From positions 1 through 62,852 of the forward strand of contig JAFLCY010000009.1 in the NCBI GenBank assembly GCA_017303485.1: 62,852 nt of DNA, given 5' to 3'. The position numbers and the translations under genes are program-made. The notes below the pieces were generated by a model that was not told the origin of the DNA, did no database searches, and was given only the letters and a program-made list of their open reading frames with translations. The DNA comes from Rhodobacterales bacterium (GTDB taxonomy: Bacteria > Pseudomonadota > Alphaproteobacteria > Rhodobacterales > Rhodobacteraceae). Shown one piece after another: positions 51,107-60,844 of this stretch (position 1 is the first letter of the stretch; each line of letters opens with the position of its first letter).

Positions 51107-53029
51107 ATGTCCGCGAAGAAGACCCTGGATGTCATCACCATCGGCCGCTCCTCGGTCGACCTCTACGGCGCGCAGGTCGGCGGTCGGCTGGAGGATATGG
51201 GGTCGTTCCAGAAGTACATCGGCGGCTCGCCCACCAACATCGCGGCTGGCACGGCACGGCTGGGGCTGCGCTCGGCGCTGATCACCCGGGTCGGCGACGA
51301 ACATATGGGCCGCTTCATCCGCGAGGAACTGGCGAAGGAGGGCGTCGATGTCCGCGGCGTCAAGACCGACCCTGAGCGGCTGACTGCGCTGGTCCTTCTC
51401 GGCATCCGCGATGACAAGCAGTTCCCGCTCATCTTCTACCGTGAGAACTGCGCCGACATGGCGCTGGATGAAGGGGACATCGACGAGGGCTTCATCAGTG
51501 AGGCGCGGTCGGTCGTCGCCACCGGCACGCACCTGTCGAACACCCGGACCGAGGCCGCCGTCCTGAAGGCGCTGAACCTCGCCCGCAAGCACGGGCTGCA
51601 GACCGCGCTGGATATCGACTACCGCCCGAACCTCTGGGGTCTCAGCGGCCACGGCGACGGCGAGAACCGGTTCATCGAATCCGCCGCCGTCACCGCCAAG
51701 CTGCAATCGACACTGCATCTCTTCGACCTGATCGTCGGGACGGAAGAGGAATTTCACATCGCCGGCGGCTCGACCGACACCATCGCCGCCCTCCGCGCCG
51801 TCCGAGCTGTCAGCAAGGCGACCCTCGTCTGCAAGCGCGGCCCGATGGGGGCGGTCGCCTTCACCGGCGCCATCCCAGACAGCCTTGACGACGGCGAAAC
51901 CGGCCCCGGCTTCCCGATCGAGGTGTTCAACGTTCTCGGCGCGGGCGACGGTTTCATGTCCGGCCTGATCCGCGGTTGGCTTGACAATGAGCCCTGGCCG
52001 GTCGCCCTGAAATACGCCAACGCCTGCGGGGCATTCGCGGTCAGCCGCCACGGCTGCACCCCGGCCTATCCCAGCTGGAAGGAATTGCAGTTCTTCCTCA
52101 ATCGCGGCGTGGTGGAAAAAGCGCTGCGCAAGGATCCGGCGCTTGAGCAGGTCCACTGGGCGACCAATCGCCACAAGGACTGGTCGACGATGCGCGTCTT
52201 CGCCTTCGACCACCGTATGCAATTGGAACAGATGGAGGGCGCGACCGCGAAGAAGATCGGCGCCTTCAAGGAGCTGTGCCTGAAGGCGGCGCTGAAGGTC
52301 GCGGGAAGCAAGCCCGGCTATGGCGTCCTCTGCGACAACCGGCTTGGCCGGGATGCCCTGTTCCAGGCCGCCGGTACCGGCCTCTGGATCGGGCGACCCG
52401 TTGAATGGCCCGGCTCGCGTCCCCTGACTTTGGAGCCAGAGATCGGCCCCGATTTCGGCGGGTTGCAGGAATGGCCGCTCGAACATGTCGTCAAGGTTCT
52501 GTGCTTCTACCATCCCGACGACGATGCCGCGACGAAGGCCGCGCAAGAGGACACCGTCCGCCGCCTGTTCCACGCCTGCCGCCGCAACCGGCTCGAGATG
52601 CTCTTGGAGATCATCCCCTCCAAGGTCGGCCCGACGGACGACAAGACCAGCGCGCAGATCATCCAGCGCTTCTATGACCTTGGTGTCTATCCCGACTGGT
52701 GGAAGCTGGAACCCTTCACCACCGACGCCGCCTGGGAGAACGCCTGCGCCGCCATCACGAAGAACGATCCCCATGTCCGCGGCATCGTCGTCCTTGGCCT
52801 TGACGCGCAGGAAGCGGACCTAGCGGCTTCCTTGGCCCTTGCGGCGAAGCATCCGTTGGTGAAAGGCTTCGCCATCGGCCGCACGATCTTTGGCGACGCC
52901 GCCCGCGCCTGGCTGAAGGGCGAGATGTCCGACGAAGCCGCCGTCGCCCAGATGTCCGACCGTTACGCCCGCCTTGCCGCCCTCTGGGACAGAGCACGCG
53001 ACGGGGCCCGCGAAGGAGCAAAGAAATGA
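51107..53029 (+). CDS. iolC: 5-dehydro-2-deoxygluconokinase fused to a DUF2090 domain
   Basis: 640 residues from the ATG at 51,107 (GGAG upstream). Residues 1-330 are a PfkB kinase: DVITIGRSSVDLYG, the YIGGSPTNIAAGTARLG motif and the anion-hole NVLGAGDGFMSGLI. From about 345 a DUF2090 aldolase-like barrel follows (MRVFAFDHRMQLEQM, IGAFKELC, LGVYPDWWKLEP, RGIVVLGLDAQ). The fused form, usual in proteobacteria, probably both phosphorylates 2-deoxy-5-keto-gluconate and cleaves it, replacing a separate iolJ; none is seen here. It starts the iolCDEB operon and overlaps iolD. Confidence 0.94.
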   Translation: MSAKKTLDVITIGRSSVDLYGAQVGGRLEDMGSFQKYIGGSPTNIAAGTARLGLRSALITRVGDEHMGRFIREELAKEGVDVRGVKTDPERLTALVLLGIRDDKQFPLIFYRENCADMALDEGDIDEGFISEARSVVATGTHLSNTRTEAAVLKALNLARKHGLQTALDIDYRPNLWGLSGHGDGENRFIESAAVTAKLQSTLHLFDLIVGTEEEFHIAGGSTDTIAALRAVRAVSKATLVCKRGPMGAVAFTGAIPDSLDDGETGPGFPIEVFNVLGAGDGFMSGLIRGWLDNEPWPVALKYANACGAFAVSRHGCTPAYPSWKELQFFLNRGVVEKALRKDPALEQVHWATNRHKDWSTMRVFAFDHRMQLEQMEGATAKKIGAFKELCLKAALKVAGSKPGYGVLCDNRLGRDALFQAAGTGLWIGRPVEWPGSRPLTLEPEIGPDFGGLQEWPLEHVVKVLCFYHPDDDAATKAAQEDTVRRLFHACRRNRLEMLLEIIPSKVGPTDDKTSAQIIQRFYDLGVYPDWWKLEPFTTDAAWENACAAITKNDPHVRGIVVLGLDAQEADLAASLALAAKHPLVKGFAIGRTIFGDAARAWLKGEMSDEAAVAQMSDRYARLAALWDRARDGAREGAKK

Positions 53030-54852
53030 CCACGATCCGCCTTACCGCTGCGCAGGCCCTTGTCCGCTGGCTTTCGGTCCAGAAGGCCGAAGACGGTTCT
53101 CGTTTCATCGAAGGCGTCTGGGCGATCTTCGGCCACGGTAACGTGGCGGGACTGGGTGAGGCGCTGCACGCCCACCGCGACGTGCTGCCGACCTGGCGTG
53201 GGCACAATGAGCAGACCATGGCCCATGCCGCCATCGCCTATGCCAAGGCGAAGGGGCGGCGGAAGGCGATGGCGGTAACTTCCTCCATCGGGCCGGGGGC
53301 GACCAACATGGTCACCGCCGCCGCCTTGGCCCATGTCAACCGCCTGCCGGTCCTGTTCATCCCCGGCGACATCTTCGCGAACCGTGCACCGGACCCAGTG
53401 CTGCAACAGATCGAGGATTTCGACGACGCCACCGTTTCGGCCAATGACTGCTTCCGCCCGGTCGTGCGCTACTTCGACCGGATCTCCCGCCCCGAGCATA
53501 TCCTGACCGCCCTGCCCCGCGCCCTGCGCGTCATGACCGACCCCGCGAACTGCGGCCCCGTCTGCCTTGCCTTCTGTCAGGACACGCAGGCGGAAGCCTA
53601 TGACTATCCCGTTGAATTCTTTGAGCCACGTGTCTGGCACATCCGCCGCCCCGAACCCGACCAGCGCGAGCTGGAAGCCGCCGTCGCGGCGATCAAAGCC
53701 GCGAAGTCCCCTCTGATCGTGGCTGGCGGGGGCGTCCTATACTCCGGCGCGGAGCAAACCCTTCTCGACTTCGCGAAAGCCCACAACATCCCCATCGTCG
53801 AGACTCAGGCTGGCAAAGGTGCCGTGGACTGGGAGGAGAAGCTGCACTTCGGCTCGCCCGGCGTCACCGGCACCGGCTGCGGCAATGAACTCGCCGCGAA
53901 AGCCGATTTGGTGATCGGCGTCGGTACCCGCTTCCAGGATTTCACCACCGGGTCGTGGACCGTGTTCTCGCACCCCGGCCGCAAGCTCTTGTCGATCAAC
54001 ATCCACGGCTACGATGCCGCCAAGCACACCGCGCAACCGCTTGTTTCAGATGCCAAAGTGGCGCTGGAAAAGATCACCGCGGCCCTCGGGTCAAAGCGTT
54101 TCGCCGACCCAGACTTCGCGGCCCGGACCAAATGGTTCCAGACCACCGATGGTCTTTTCGCCACGCCCAAGGGGAACGAACTCCCGACCGACGCACAGGT
54201 GATCGGCGCGGTCGACCGCAACGCGGGCAAGCAAAGCCTGATCATGTGCGCCGCAGGCACCATGCCCGGCGCGCTGCATGTCCTCTGGCGCGCGGCGCAG
54301 GGCGGCTATCACATGGAATACGGCTATTCCTGCATGGGCTACGAGATCGCCGGGGCAATGGGCATCAAGATGGCGCTGCCCGACCGCGACGTGATCTGCA
54401 TGATCGGCGATGGCAGCTACATGATGGCGAACTCGGAACTTGCGACTGCCGTGATGATGGGCATTCCCTTCACCGTGGTCCTGACCGACAACCGCGGTTA
54501 TGGCTGCATCAACCGGCTGCAGAAGGCCACCGGCGGTGCGCCGTTCAACAACATGCTAGACGACAGCTACCATGTGAACGCGGCCAATATCGACTTTGTC
54601 GCCCATGCTGGCAGCATGGGGGCCAATGTGGTGAAAGCCGCAGGGATCGCCGAACTGGAAGCTGCGATGCAGGCCGCCAAGACCGCGACCATCCCGACCG
54701 TCATCGTGATCGACACCGATCCTGCGCCCGGCACCGGGGCGGGTGGCACCTGGTGGGATGTTGCCGTCCCCGAGGTGTCAACACGGAAAGAAGTGAACGA
54801 GGCCCGCAAGGGCTATGAAGCGGGCGTCAAGGCCCAGTGGCTGCTCAACTGA
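53026..54852 (+). CDS. iolD: 3D-(3,5/4)-trihydroxycyclohexane-1,2-dione hydrolase
   Basis: 608 residues, thiamine-diphosphate enzyme. The N-terminal domain carries GVWAIFGHGNVAGLGEAL and the glutamate of HNEQTMAHAAIAYAKA. The C-terminal TPP site is GDGSYMMANSELATAVMMGIPFTVVLTDNRGYGCINRLQ. It opens the ring of the inositol-derived diketone to 5-deoxy-glucuronate. It overlaps iolC by four bases and is followed by iolE after 10 bases. Confidence 0.96.
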   Translation: MTTIRLTAAQALVRWLSVQKAEDGSRFIEGVWAIFGHGNVAGLGEALHAHRDVLPTWRGHNEQTMAHAAIAYAKAKGRRKAMAVTSSIGPGATNMVTAAALAHVNRLPVLFIPGDIFANRAPDPVLQQIEDFDDATVSANDCFRPVVRYFDRISRPEHILTALPRALRVMTDPANCGPVCLAFCQDTQAEAYDYPVEFFEPRVWHIRRPEPDQRELEAAVAAIKAAKSPLIVAGGGVLYSGAEQTLLDFAKAHNIPIVETQAGKGAVDWEEKLHFGSPGVTGTGCGNELAAKADLVIGVGTRFQDFTTGSWTVFSHPGRKLLSINIHGYDAAKHTAQPLVSDAKVALEKITAALGSKRFADPDFAARTKWFQTTDGLFATPKGNELPTDAQVIGAVDRNAGKQSLIMCAAGTMPGALHVLWRAAQGGYHMEYGYSCMGYEIAGAMGIKMALPDRDVICMIGDGSYMMANSELATAVMMGIPFTVVLTDNRGYGCINRLQKATGGAPFNNMLDDSYHVNAANIDFVAHAGSMGANVVKAAGIAELEAAMQAAKTATIPTVIVIDTDPAPGTGAGGTWWDVAVPEVSTRKEVNEARKGYEAGVKAQWLLN

Positions 54853-54862
54853 GGATAGACGA

Positions 54863-55774
54863 ATGAGCGTGAAGATCGGGATCTCCCCCATTTCCTGGCA
54901 GAACGACGACCTGCCGGACCTGACCGCCGCCTACACGATGGAGCAGGCGCTGAGCGAGGCGCGGGAGATCGGCTATACCGGCGTCGAACGCGGCCGCCGG
55001 ATGCCCTCGGACACCGAGGGGCTGCGCAGCTACCTGACTGGGAACGGGCTTTCGCTGTGTGGTGGCTGGTGCTCGGGCAACCTTCTCGTCAACGACGTGA
55101 AGACCGAGATCGAGGCCGTGCGTCAGCAAGTCGAGCAGTTCGTGGCCCTTGGCTCGCCTTGCATCGTCTATGCCGAATGCTCGAACACCGTGCAGGGCAA
55201 CATCGCGGTGCCGGTCAACAACCGTCCGAAATTTTCGGCGGCGGACGTGAAGGCCTATGGCGCGAAGCTTTCCGAACTGGCGAAGTGGATGGCGGATCAG
55301 GGCATGACGCTGGCCTACCACCACCACATGGGCTCGTTCATCGAGAGCGAAGACGACGTGAATGCGCTGATGGAGGGGTCCACGCCCGACGTGAAGCTTC
55401 TCTTCGACACCGGCCACCTGCTGTTCGGCGGGGCTGACGTCATGCGAGTGTTGGACCGCTGGGCCGACCGGGTCCATCATGTCCACTTCAAGGACATCCG
55501 ACCCGAGGTCGTGAAGGATGTCCGCGAGAACAACCGCAGCTTCCTTGACGCCGTGATCGCCGGGGCCTTTACCGTGCCGGGCGACGGCTGCATCGACTTC
55601 CAGGCCGTTGCGACCAAGCTGAAGGCCATGGACTATGCGGGCTGGATCGTGGTCGAGGCCGAGCAGGACCCGGCCAAGGCCCCGCCCTATGAATATTCCA
55701 AGCTCGGCTACGAGCATATCCTGAAGGTCTGCGCCAAGGCGGGCCTGCAAGTCGACCATTCCCGTCCGTCTTGA
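54863..55774 (+). CDS. iolE: 2-keto-myo-inositol (inosose) dehydratase
   Basis: 303 residues from the ATG at 54,863 with GAGGATAGACGA upstream. AP-endonuclease-2-like TIM barrel: IGISPISWQNDDLPDL, MTLAYHHHMGSFIESEDDVNAL, LLFDTGHLLFGGAD, VHHVHFKDIRPEV, with the usual histidine and acidic metal ligands. It dehydrates 2-keto-myo-inositol to the substrate of IolD. The iolG dehydrogenase that makes inosose is not in the window. Confidence 0.96.
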   Translation: MSVKIGISPISWQNDDLPDLTAAYTMEQALSEAREIGYTGVERGRRMPSDTEGLRSYLTGNGLSLCGGWCSGNLLVNDVKTEIEAVRQQVEQFVALGSPCIVYAECSNTVQGNIAVPVNNRPKFSAADVKAYGAKLSELAKWMADQGMTLAYHHHMGSFIESEDDVNALMEGSTPDVKLLFDTGHLLFGGADVMRVLDRWADRVHHVHFKDIRPEVVKDVRENNRSFLDAVIAGAFTVPGDGCIDFQAVATKLKAMDYAGWIVVEAEQDPAKAPPYEYSKLGYEHILKVCAKAGLQVDHSRPS

Positions 55775-55783
55775 GGTAATCCA

Positions 55784-56590
55784 ATGCCCGACCTCCTTCT
55801 CAAGCCCACTGGCACCCGCGGCAAGGTGCATGAGGTGACCCCGAAGTCGGCGGGCTGGGGCTATGTCGGCTTCACACTCTTCCGGCTGGAACCGGGCGAC
55901 GTCGCGGAGGAGGCGACGGGGGATGAGGAAGTGATCCTCGTGATCGTCGAGGGCAAGGCGACGGTTCACGCGGCGGAGCAGGACTGGGGCGAGATGGGCG
56001 AGCGGATGGATGTCTTCGAGAAGACGCCGCCGCATTGCCTCTATGTCCCGAACGGCAGCCAGTGGAAGGCGGTTGCGACCACGACCTGCACCATCGGGGT
56101 CTGCAAGGCGCCAGGCAAGGGGAACTATCCTGCCCGCAGGCTCGGCCCGGAGGGCATCACCCTCACCCCGCGGGGCAAGGGGACCAACACGCGATATGTG
56201 AACAACATCGCGATGGAGGCCTTGGACGTGGCCGACAGCCTTCTGGTCACCGAGGTCTTCACTCCGGCAGGCAACTGGTCGTCCTACCCGAGCCACCGGC
56301 ATGACGAGGATGACTTCCCGAACATGACTTACCTCGAAGAGACCTACTACATGCGGCTGAACCCCGGGCAGGGCTTCGGCATCCAGCGGGTCTATACCGA
56401 GGACGGCGCGCTGGACGAGACGCTGGCGGTGAAAAACCACGATGTCACACTGGTCCCGAAGGGCCACCATCCCTGCGGGGCACCCTACGGGTACGAGATG
56501 TACTATCTGAACGTGATGGCCGGGCCGATCCGCAAATGGCGGTTCAAGAACGATCCTGACCACGACTGGATCGCCCAGCGCGACGCCTGA
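55784..56590 (+). CDS. iolB: 5-deoxy-glucuronate isomerase
   Basis: 268 residues, two cupin halves. Typical IolB blocks are RLEPGDVAEEATGDEEVILVIVEGKA, EVFTPAGNWSSYPSHRHDEDDFPNMTYLEETYYMRLNP, with the metal histidines in SHRHDED, and VPKGHHPCGAPYGYEMYYLNVMAGP. It converts 5-deoxy-glucuronate to 2-deoxy-5-keto-gluconate, the IolC substrate. It ends the iol operon; a large inverted repeat lies 50 bases downstream. Confidence 0.96.
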   Translation: MPDLLLKPTGTRGKVHEVTPKSAGWGYVGFTLFRLEPGDVAEEATGDEEVILVIVEGKATVHAAEQDWGEMGERMDVFEKTPPHCLYVPNGSQWKAVATTTCTIGVCKAPGKGNYPARRLGPEGITLTPRGKGTNTRYVNNIAMEALDVADSLLVTEVFTPAGNWSSYPSHRHDEDDFPNMTYLEETYYMRLNPGQGFGIQRVYTEDGALDETLAVKNHDVTLVPKGHHPCGAPYGYEMYYLNVMAGPIRKWRFKNDPDHDWIAQRDA

Positions 56591-56640
56591 GGCTGCCCAG
56601 GCGTTGACCTTCACCGGTAGCTATCCTTGATCTTCGGGAA

Positions 56641-56712
56641 GCTCGTCGTTCGACTTCGTCTCCTTCTCGCGATGAACCCTCTGCGAGGAGGCGGCGAAGT
56701 CGAACGACGAGC
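56641..56712. repeat. Palindromic intergenic repeat, copy D (best-preserved)
   Basis: Thirty-base arms (56,641-56,670 and 56,683-56,712) pair with only three mismatches around a 12-base loop. The first 18 bases, GCTCGTCGTTCGACTTCG, are matched perfectly. It lies between iolB and surE, where it can act as the iol terminator. It is the template for recognising copies A-C. Confidence 0.85.
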
Positions 56713-56779
56713 GTGCCCTTTGCCTTGAAGGCGACGGACGCCTCGTCTAATCAGGGGCAAGTCCGAAGGAACCTCCCGC

Positions 56780-57565
56780 ATGCGCATCCTGATCACCAAT
56801 GACGACGGCATCAACGCGCCGGGGCTTGAGGTTCTGACCGAGATCGCCACCGAGATCGCCGGACCGAAGGGTGAGGTCTGGACCGTCGCCCCCGCCTTTG
56901 AACAGTCCGGCGTCGGACATTGCATCAGCTACACCCATCCGATGATGATCGCCGAACTGGGGCCGCGCCGCTTTGCCGCCGAGGGCTCCCCCGCCGATTG
57001 CGTGCTGGCCGCAATCTACGACGTGCTGGACGGCGCAAAGCCTGACCTCGTGCTGTCGGGCGTCAACCGGGGCAACAACGCGGCCGAGAACGTGCTGTAT
57101 TCCGGCACCATCGGCGGCGCGATGGAGGCGGCGTTGCAGGGCGTGCCAGCGATTGCCCTGTCGCAGTTCTTCGGGCCGGACAACCACAAGCTGGCCGATC
57201 CGTTCGAAAGCGCCCGCGTCCACGGGGCTGCTGTCGTGCGGGCGCTTCTGGACAAAGGGATCTGGACCGAGGGCGACTACCGCACCTTCTACAACATCAA
57301 CTTCCCGCCGATTTCCGCCGAGGCCACCAAGGGCATGATGGTCGCTCCGCAGGGCTTCCGCCGCGATACCACCTTCAGTGTCGAGCCGCACAACTCGCCC
57401 TCGGGCCGCAAGTTTCTGTGGATCAAGGGGGGCCCGCAGCACACGCCGACGCTTCCCGGTTCGGATGCGGCAGTGAACCTCGACGGCTTCATCTCGATCA
57501 CGCCGATGCGCGCCGACCTGACGGCGCATGACCTCCTCGCCGATCTGGAGGCGAGGCTGGCATGA
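56780..57565 (+). CDS. surE: 5'-nucleotidase SurE
   Basis: 261 residues. It has the [19 protein letters not shown] start with the metal aspartates, [25 protein letters not shown], and [15 protein letters not shown] C-terminal blocks, giving a metal-dependent nucleotide/exopolyphosphate phosphatase. It is coupled by a four-base overlap to pcm, the common surE-pcm-nlpD order of proteobacteria. Confidence 0.96.
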   Translation: MRILITNDDGINAPGLEVLTEIATEIAGPKGEVWTVAPAFEQSGVGHCISYTHPMMIAELGPRRFAAEGSPADCVLAAIYDVLDGAKPDLVLSGVNRGNNAAENVLYSGTIGGAMEAALQGVPAIALSQFFGPDNHKLADPFESARVHGAAVVRALLDKGIWTEGDYRTFYNINFPPISAEATKGMMVAPQGFRRDTTFSVEPHNSPSGRKFLWIKGGPQHTPTLPGSDAAVNLDGFISITPMRADLTAHDLLADLEARLA

Positions 57566-58233
57566 CCAGGGGACCGGAGGACGATCCGACCTCCGATCTG
57601 CTTGCCGAACGCAAGATGCGCTTTCTCTTTGCCCTTCGCACGCGCGGCGTGACCGATGCCCGCGTCCTGACCGCGATGGAACGAATCGACCGCGGGCTGT
57701 TCGTCCGCGGCACCTTCGCCGACCGCGCCTATGAGGACATGCCGCTGCCCATCGCCTGCGGCCAGACGATCAGCCAGCCTTCGGTCGTGGGGCTGATGAC
57801 GCAGGCACTTCAGGTGAACCCGCGCGATACCGTGCTGGAGGTCGGCACCGGGTCGGGCTACCAGGCGGCGATCCTGTCGCAGCTTGCCCGCCGGGTCTAC
57901 ACGGTCGACCGCTACCGTCGCCTCGTGCGCGAGGCGGGCGAGCTGTTCCGGCAGCTTGATCTGGTCAACATCACCACGATCACGGCGGATGGCTCGCACG
58001 GCTTGCCGGACCAGGCACCCTTCGATCGCATCCTGGTGACGGCAGCGGCGGAAGACCCGCCGGGGCCGCTTCTGGAGCAGTTGAAACCCGGCGGGATCAT
58101 GGTGGTGCCGGTCGGCCAGTCTGACGCGGTGCAGGCGCTGATCAAGGTCACACGCACCCAAAGCGGTTTTGATTACGAAGAACTTCGCCCAGTGCGCTTT
58201 GTGCCACTGGTCGAAGGGATCGGCTCCGAGTAG
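57562..58233 (+). CDS. pcm: Protein-L-isoaspartate O-methyltransferase
   Basis: 223 residues. The isoaspartyl-binding segment is [18 protein letters not shown], the SAM-binding motif [20 protein letters not shown], and the late motif [27 protein letters not shown]. It repairs isoaspartyl damage in proteins. The gene overlaps surE and is followed by the nlpD-like gene. Confidence 0.96.
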   Translation: MTRGPEDDPTSDLLAERKMRFLFALRTRGVTDARVLTAMERIDRGLFVRGTFADRAYEDMPLPIACGQTISQPSVVGLMTQALQVNPRDTVLEVGTGSGYQAAILSQLARRVYTVDRYRRLVREAGELFRQLDLVNITTITADGSHGLPDQAPFDRILVTAAAEDPPGPLLEQLKPGGIMVVPVGQSDAVQALIKVTRTQSGFDYEELRPVRFVPLVEGIGSE

Positions 58234-58290
58234 GATGCTTGCCTATAAACCGGGCCGTACCCGGGCGGGCAGATGATCAGGCGGGATGAC

Positions 58291-59457
58291 ATGGCAAGAA
58301 CGGGATCGAGACTGCGGGCAGTTCTGGTGTCTGGCGCAAGCGTGCTGACATTGGCGGGTTGCCTGAATACCAGCAATCTTGACTGGGACCTTCGCGCAGG
58401 CGGCGGCGATACGTCCGAGGCCGCGCGGCAAGCCACGGCAGCCGCCCCCACGCCCGACGGCAACGGCATCATCTCCTACCCCGATTACCAGATGGCCACC
58501 GCCCGCCGCGGTGAAAGTGTCGCCAGCATGGCCGGCCGATTGGGCATGAGCCCCGACGAGCTGGCCCGTACCAACGCCCTGCGCCCGACCGACCCCCTGC
58601 GCGAGGGCGAGATGCTTCTGCTGCCGAAGCGGGTTTCGGCCACACCACAACCCGCTGTGATCGCCGGCACCCCGCCCTCGGGCGGCGGGGTCGATATCAC
58701 CTCCATCGCGACCACCGCGCTGGACGCGGCCGGGCCGACGCCCGTTGCCACCTCGCCAGTCGCGTCTAAGCCGGTCTCGGGCCAGCCAATCACCCATCGC
58801 GTCGCCCGGGGCGAGACGGCCTTCACCATCGCGCGGGCCTACAATGTCTCGGCCAAGGCGCTGGCGGACTGGAACCAGCTTGGTGCAGACATGGCCGTGC
58901 GCGAGGGGCAGACACTGATCATCCCGATCGCCACCGCCGCCGCGCCTAACCCGGAGCCGGTGCCTACCGCGCCAGGTGCAGGCTCGCCCACGCCCGAGCC
59001 GCCGTCGGCCAAGAAGCCCTTGCCGGACGAGAAGACCGAAGCCACCGGGACCAAGCCCAAGGGCACACCGGCCTCGCCCGATCTTGGCGCCGACAAGACG
59101 ACGTCGACGAAGATGACGATGCCTGCTTCGGGCAAGATCATCCGAGGCTATGACGCGAAGAAGAACCAGGGTATCGACATTGCCGCCGCCGCCGGAAGCC
59201 CGGTGAAGGCGGCGGATGCCGGCTCGGTCACGGTGCTGTCGGCTGACACCAACGGCAAGGGCATCGTCATCATCCGCCATGCCGGCGACCTCTTGACGGT
59301 CTATGTCGGCGTCTCGGGCATGGTGGTGAAGAAGGGCGACAAGGTGAAGCGCGGGCAAGAGATCGGCAAGGTCGCACCCGGCAATCCCGCCTTTGTCCAC
59401 TTCGAGGTGCGCAACACCTCGAAGCAAAGCTTCGATCCGGTGAACTATCTGCAGTAA
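58291..59457 (+). CDS. nlpD: NlpD-like lipoprotein with LysM domains and degenerate LytM/M23 domain
   Basis: 388 residues from the ATG at 58,291 (GGCGGG five bases before; ATG at 58,273 is the alternative). The lipobox is LTLAGC. Two LysM segments follow (about 68-110, MATARRGESVASMAGRLGMS; 170-215, THRVARGETAFTIARAYNVS), a Pro/Thr-rich linker, then a C-terminal M23 fold. Its zinc residues are altered: NQGID replaces HxxxD, VYVGVS lacks the usual histidine and FVHFEVR keeps only one of HxH. As in E. coli NlpD/EnvC, it should activate a cell-separation amidase rather than cut peptidoglycan. Confidence 0.93.
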   Translation: MARTGSRLRAVLVSGASVLTLAGCLNTSNLDWDLRAGGGDTSEAARQATAAAPTPDGNGIISYPDYQMATARRGESVASMAGRLGMSPDELARTNALRPTDPLREGEMLLLPKRVSATPQPAVIAGTPPSGGGVDITSIATTALDAAGPTPVATSPVASKPVSGQPITHRVARGETAFTIARAYNVSAKALADWNQLGADMAVREGQTLIIPIATAAAPNPEPVPTAPGAGSPTPEPPSAKKPLPDEKTEATGTKPKGTPASPDLGADKTTSTKMTMPASGKIIRGYDAKKNQGIDIAAAAGSPVKAADAGSVTVLSADTNGKGIVIIRHAGDLLTVYVGVSGMVVKKGDKVKRGQEIGKVAPGNPAFVHFEVRNTSKQSFDPVNYLQ

Positions 59458-59517
59458 GGGGATAGAGCCTTCGGCGGCTCCGACCCGGTTTTCATGCAGA
59501 CAGCGACGGTTGCGTGA

Positions 59518-60792
59518 TCAGCCCTCGGCCTGGGCCACCAGCACCTTGTCGATGCGGCGACCGTCAAGGTCGATCACCTCGAAGCGGTAGCCCTCGGCGA
59601 TGAAGCTGGCACCGAGATCGGGGATCTGGCCCAACTGGTGCAGGACCAGGCCCGCGACCGTGTCGTATTCCCCTGCCATCCCGCGCGGGAGTCCGAGGCG
59701 GTCGCAGAATTCGTCGACCGGCATCCAGCCCGCGACCAGATAGCTGCCATCCTCGCGCCGGACCATGGCGGGTTCGTCCGGCTCGCTGGCGGCCACCGCG
59801 CCGGTGATCGCCTCCAGCACGTCGCCGGTGGTCAGAATGCCCTCGAAATGGCCGTACTCGTCATAGACCAGCGCGAAGTGGTGTTCTGATTTCTGCAGAA
59901 TTTCAAGGACATCCAGCGCCTCGGCCTGGTCCGAGACCACGGGCACCTCGCGGAGAAGCGCCTTGAGGTCCAGCGTTTCCCGCCGCGAGACCGCCTGGAA
60001 GGCATCGGCGAGAAGGACAATGCCCATCACTTCGCCCTCGGCATTGGCGACCGGCATCCGCGGACGGGCCACCTTGCGGACCGCGGCCACGGCTTCCGCC
60101 CCGGTGGCGTCCAGCGGCAGCATGTCGACCTCATGCCTGGGAGTCATCAGCGCCCGCGCGGTGCGGTCCGACAGGCGCATGACGCCGGTAATCATCTCGC
60201 GCTCTTCAGTCTCCAGTACGCCACCCTCATGGGCTTCGGCGAGCAGGACATGGACTTCCTCTTCCGTCACCCGGTTGTCGCGGGTTCCGCGCTGGCCGAG
60301 AAGCCAGAGCAGCGCCTTGCCGGATTTGTCCAGGAACCAGACCAGCGGCGCGCCGGCCACCGACAGGAAGGTCATCGCCGGAGCCATGCGGATCGCGACG
60401 CCTTCGGGATTGCGCAGCGCAAGCTGCTTCGGGACCAGTTCGCCCACGATCAGGCTGACATAGGTGATCGCCACCACCACGCTACCAACGCCGAAGGTCG
60501 AGGCCCACTCCGCCCCCACGCCCTGCGCCTGCAGCCATTGCTGCAACCGCAGGCCAAGGGTTGCACCCGACAGCGCACCGGAAAGAACGCCGACTGCGGT
60601 GATGCCGATCTGTACGGTGGACAGGAACCGCCCCGGATGCTCGGCCAGCCGCAGCGCCATGCGCGCGCCCCGGCTTTTCGCTTCCAGCGGTTTCAGGCGG
60701 GCGGGACGTGCGCTGACGATGGCCAGTTCGGACATCGAAAGTACGCCGTTCACGACGATCAGGGCCAGGATGACCAGAATTTCAGTGATCAT
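59518..60792 (-). CDS. CNNM/CorC (hemolysin C-like) membrane transport protein
   Basis: 424 residues. The DUF21 membrane domain (about 1-180; ILVILALIVVNGVLSMSELAIVSARPARL with VQIGITAVGVLSGALSG) is followed by a CBS pair (MTPRHEVDMLPLDATGAEAV, FALVYDEYGHFEGILTTGDVLEAI) and a CorC_HlyC domain (YLVAGWMPVDEFCDRLGL to the end). The family exports or regulates Mg2+/Co2+. It is a single-gene unit convergent with the nlpD-like gene, 60 bases apart. Confidence 0.95.
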   Translation of the reverse strand: MITEILVILALIVVNGVLSMSELAIVSARPARLKPLEAKSRGARMALRLAEHPGRFLSTVQIGITAVGVLSGALSGATLGLRLQQWLQAQGVGAEWASTFGVGSVVVAITYVSLIVGELVPKQLALRNPEGVAIRMAPAMTFLSVAGAPLVWFLDKSGKALLWLLGQRGTRDNRVTEEEVHVLLAEAHEGGVLETEEREMITGVMRLSDRTARALMTPRHEVDMLPLDATGAEAVAAVRKVARPRMPVANAEGEVMGIVLLADAFQAVSRRETLDLKALLREVPVVSDQAEALDVLEILQKSEHHFALVYDEYGHFEGILTTGDVLEAITGAVAASEPDEPAMVRREDGSYLVAGWMPVDEFCDRLGLPRGMAGEYDTVAGLVLHQLGQIPDLGASFIAEGYRFEVIDLDGRRIDKVLVAQAEG

Positions 60793-60844
60793 AATGCTAT
60801 CCGCGTAAGGCGAGACGCCGCGCGCTGCAAGAGAAGATCACATG

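Noticed and set aside
23524..56712. CRISPR array explanation for the repeated CTCGTCG..CGACTTCGTC motifs
   Set aside because: The copies are 3-26 kb apart, each internally palindromic, with no regular spacers and no cas genes.
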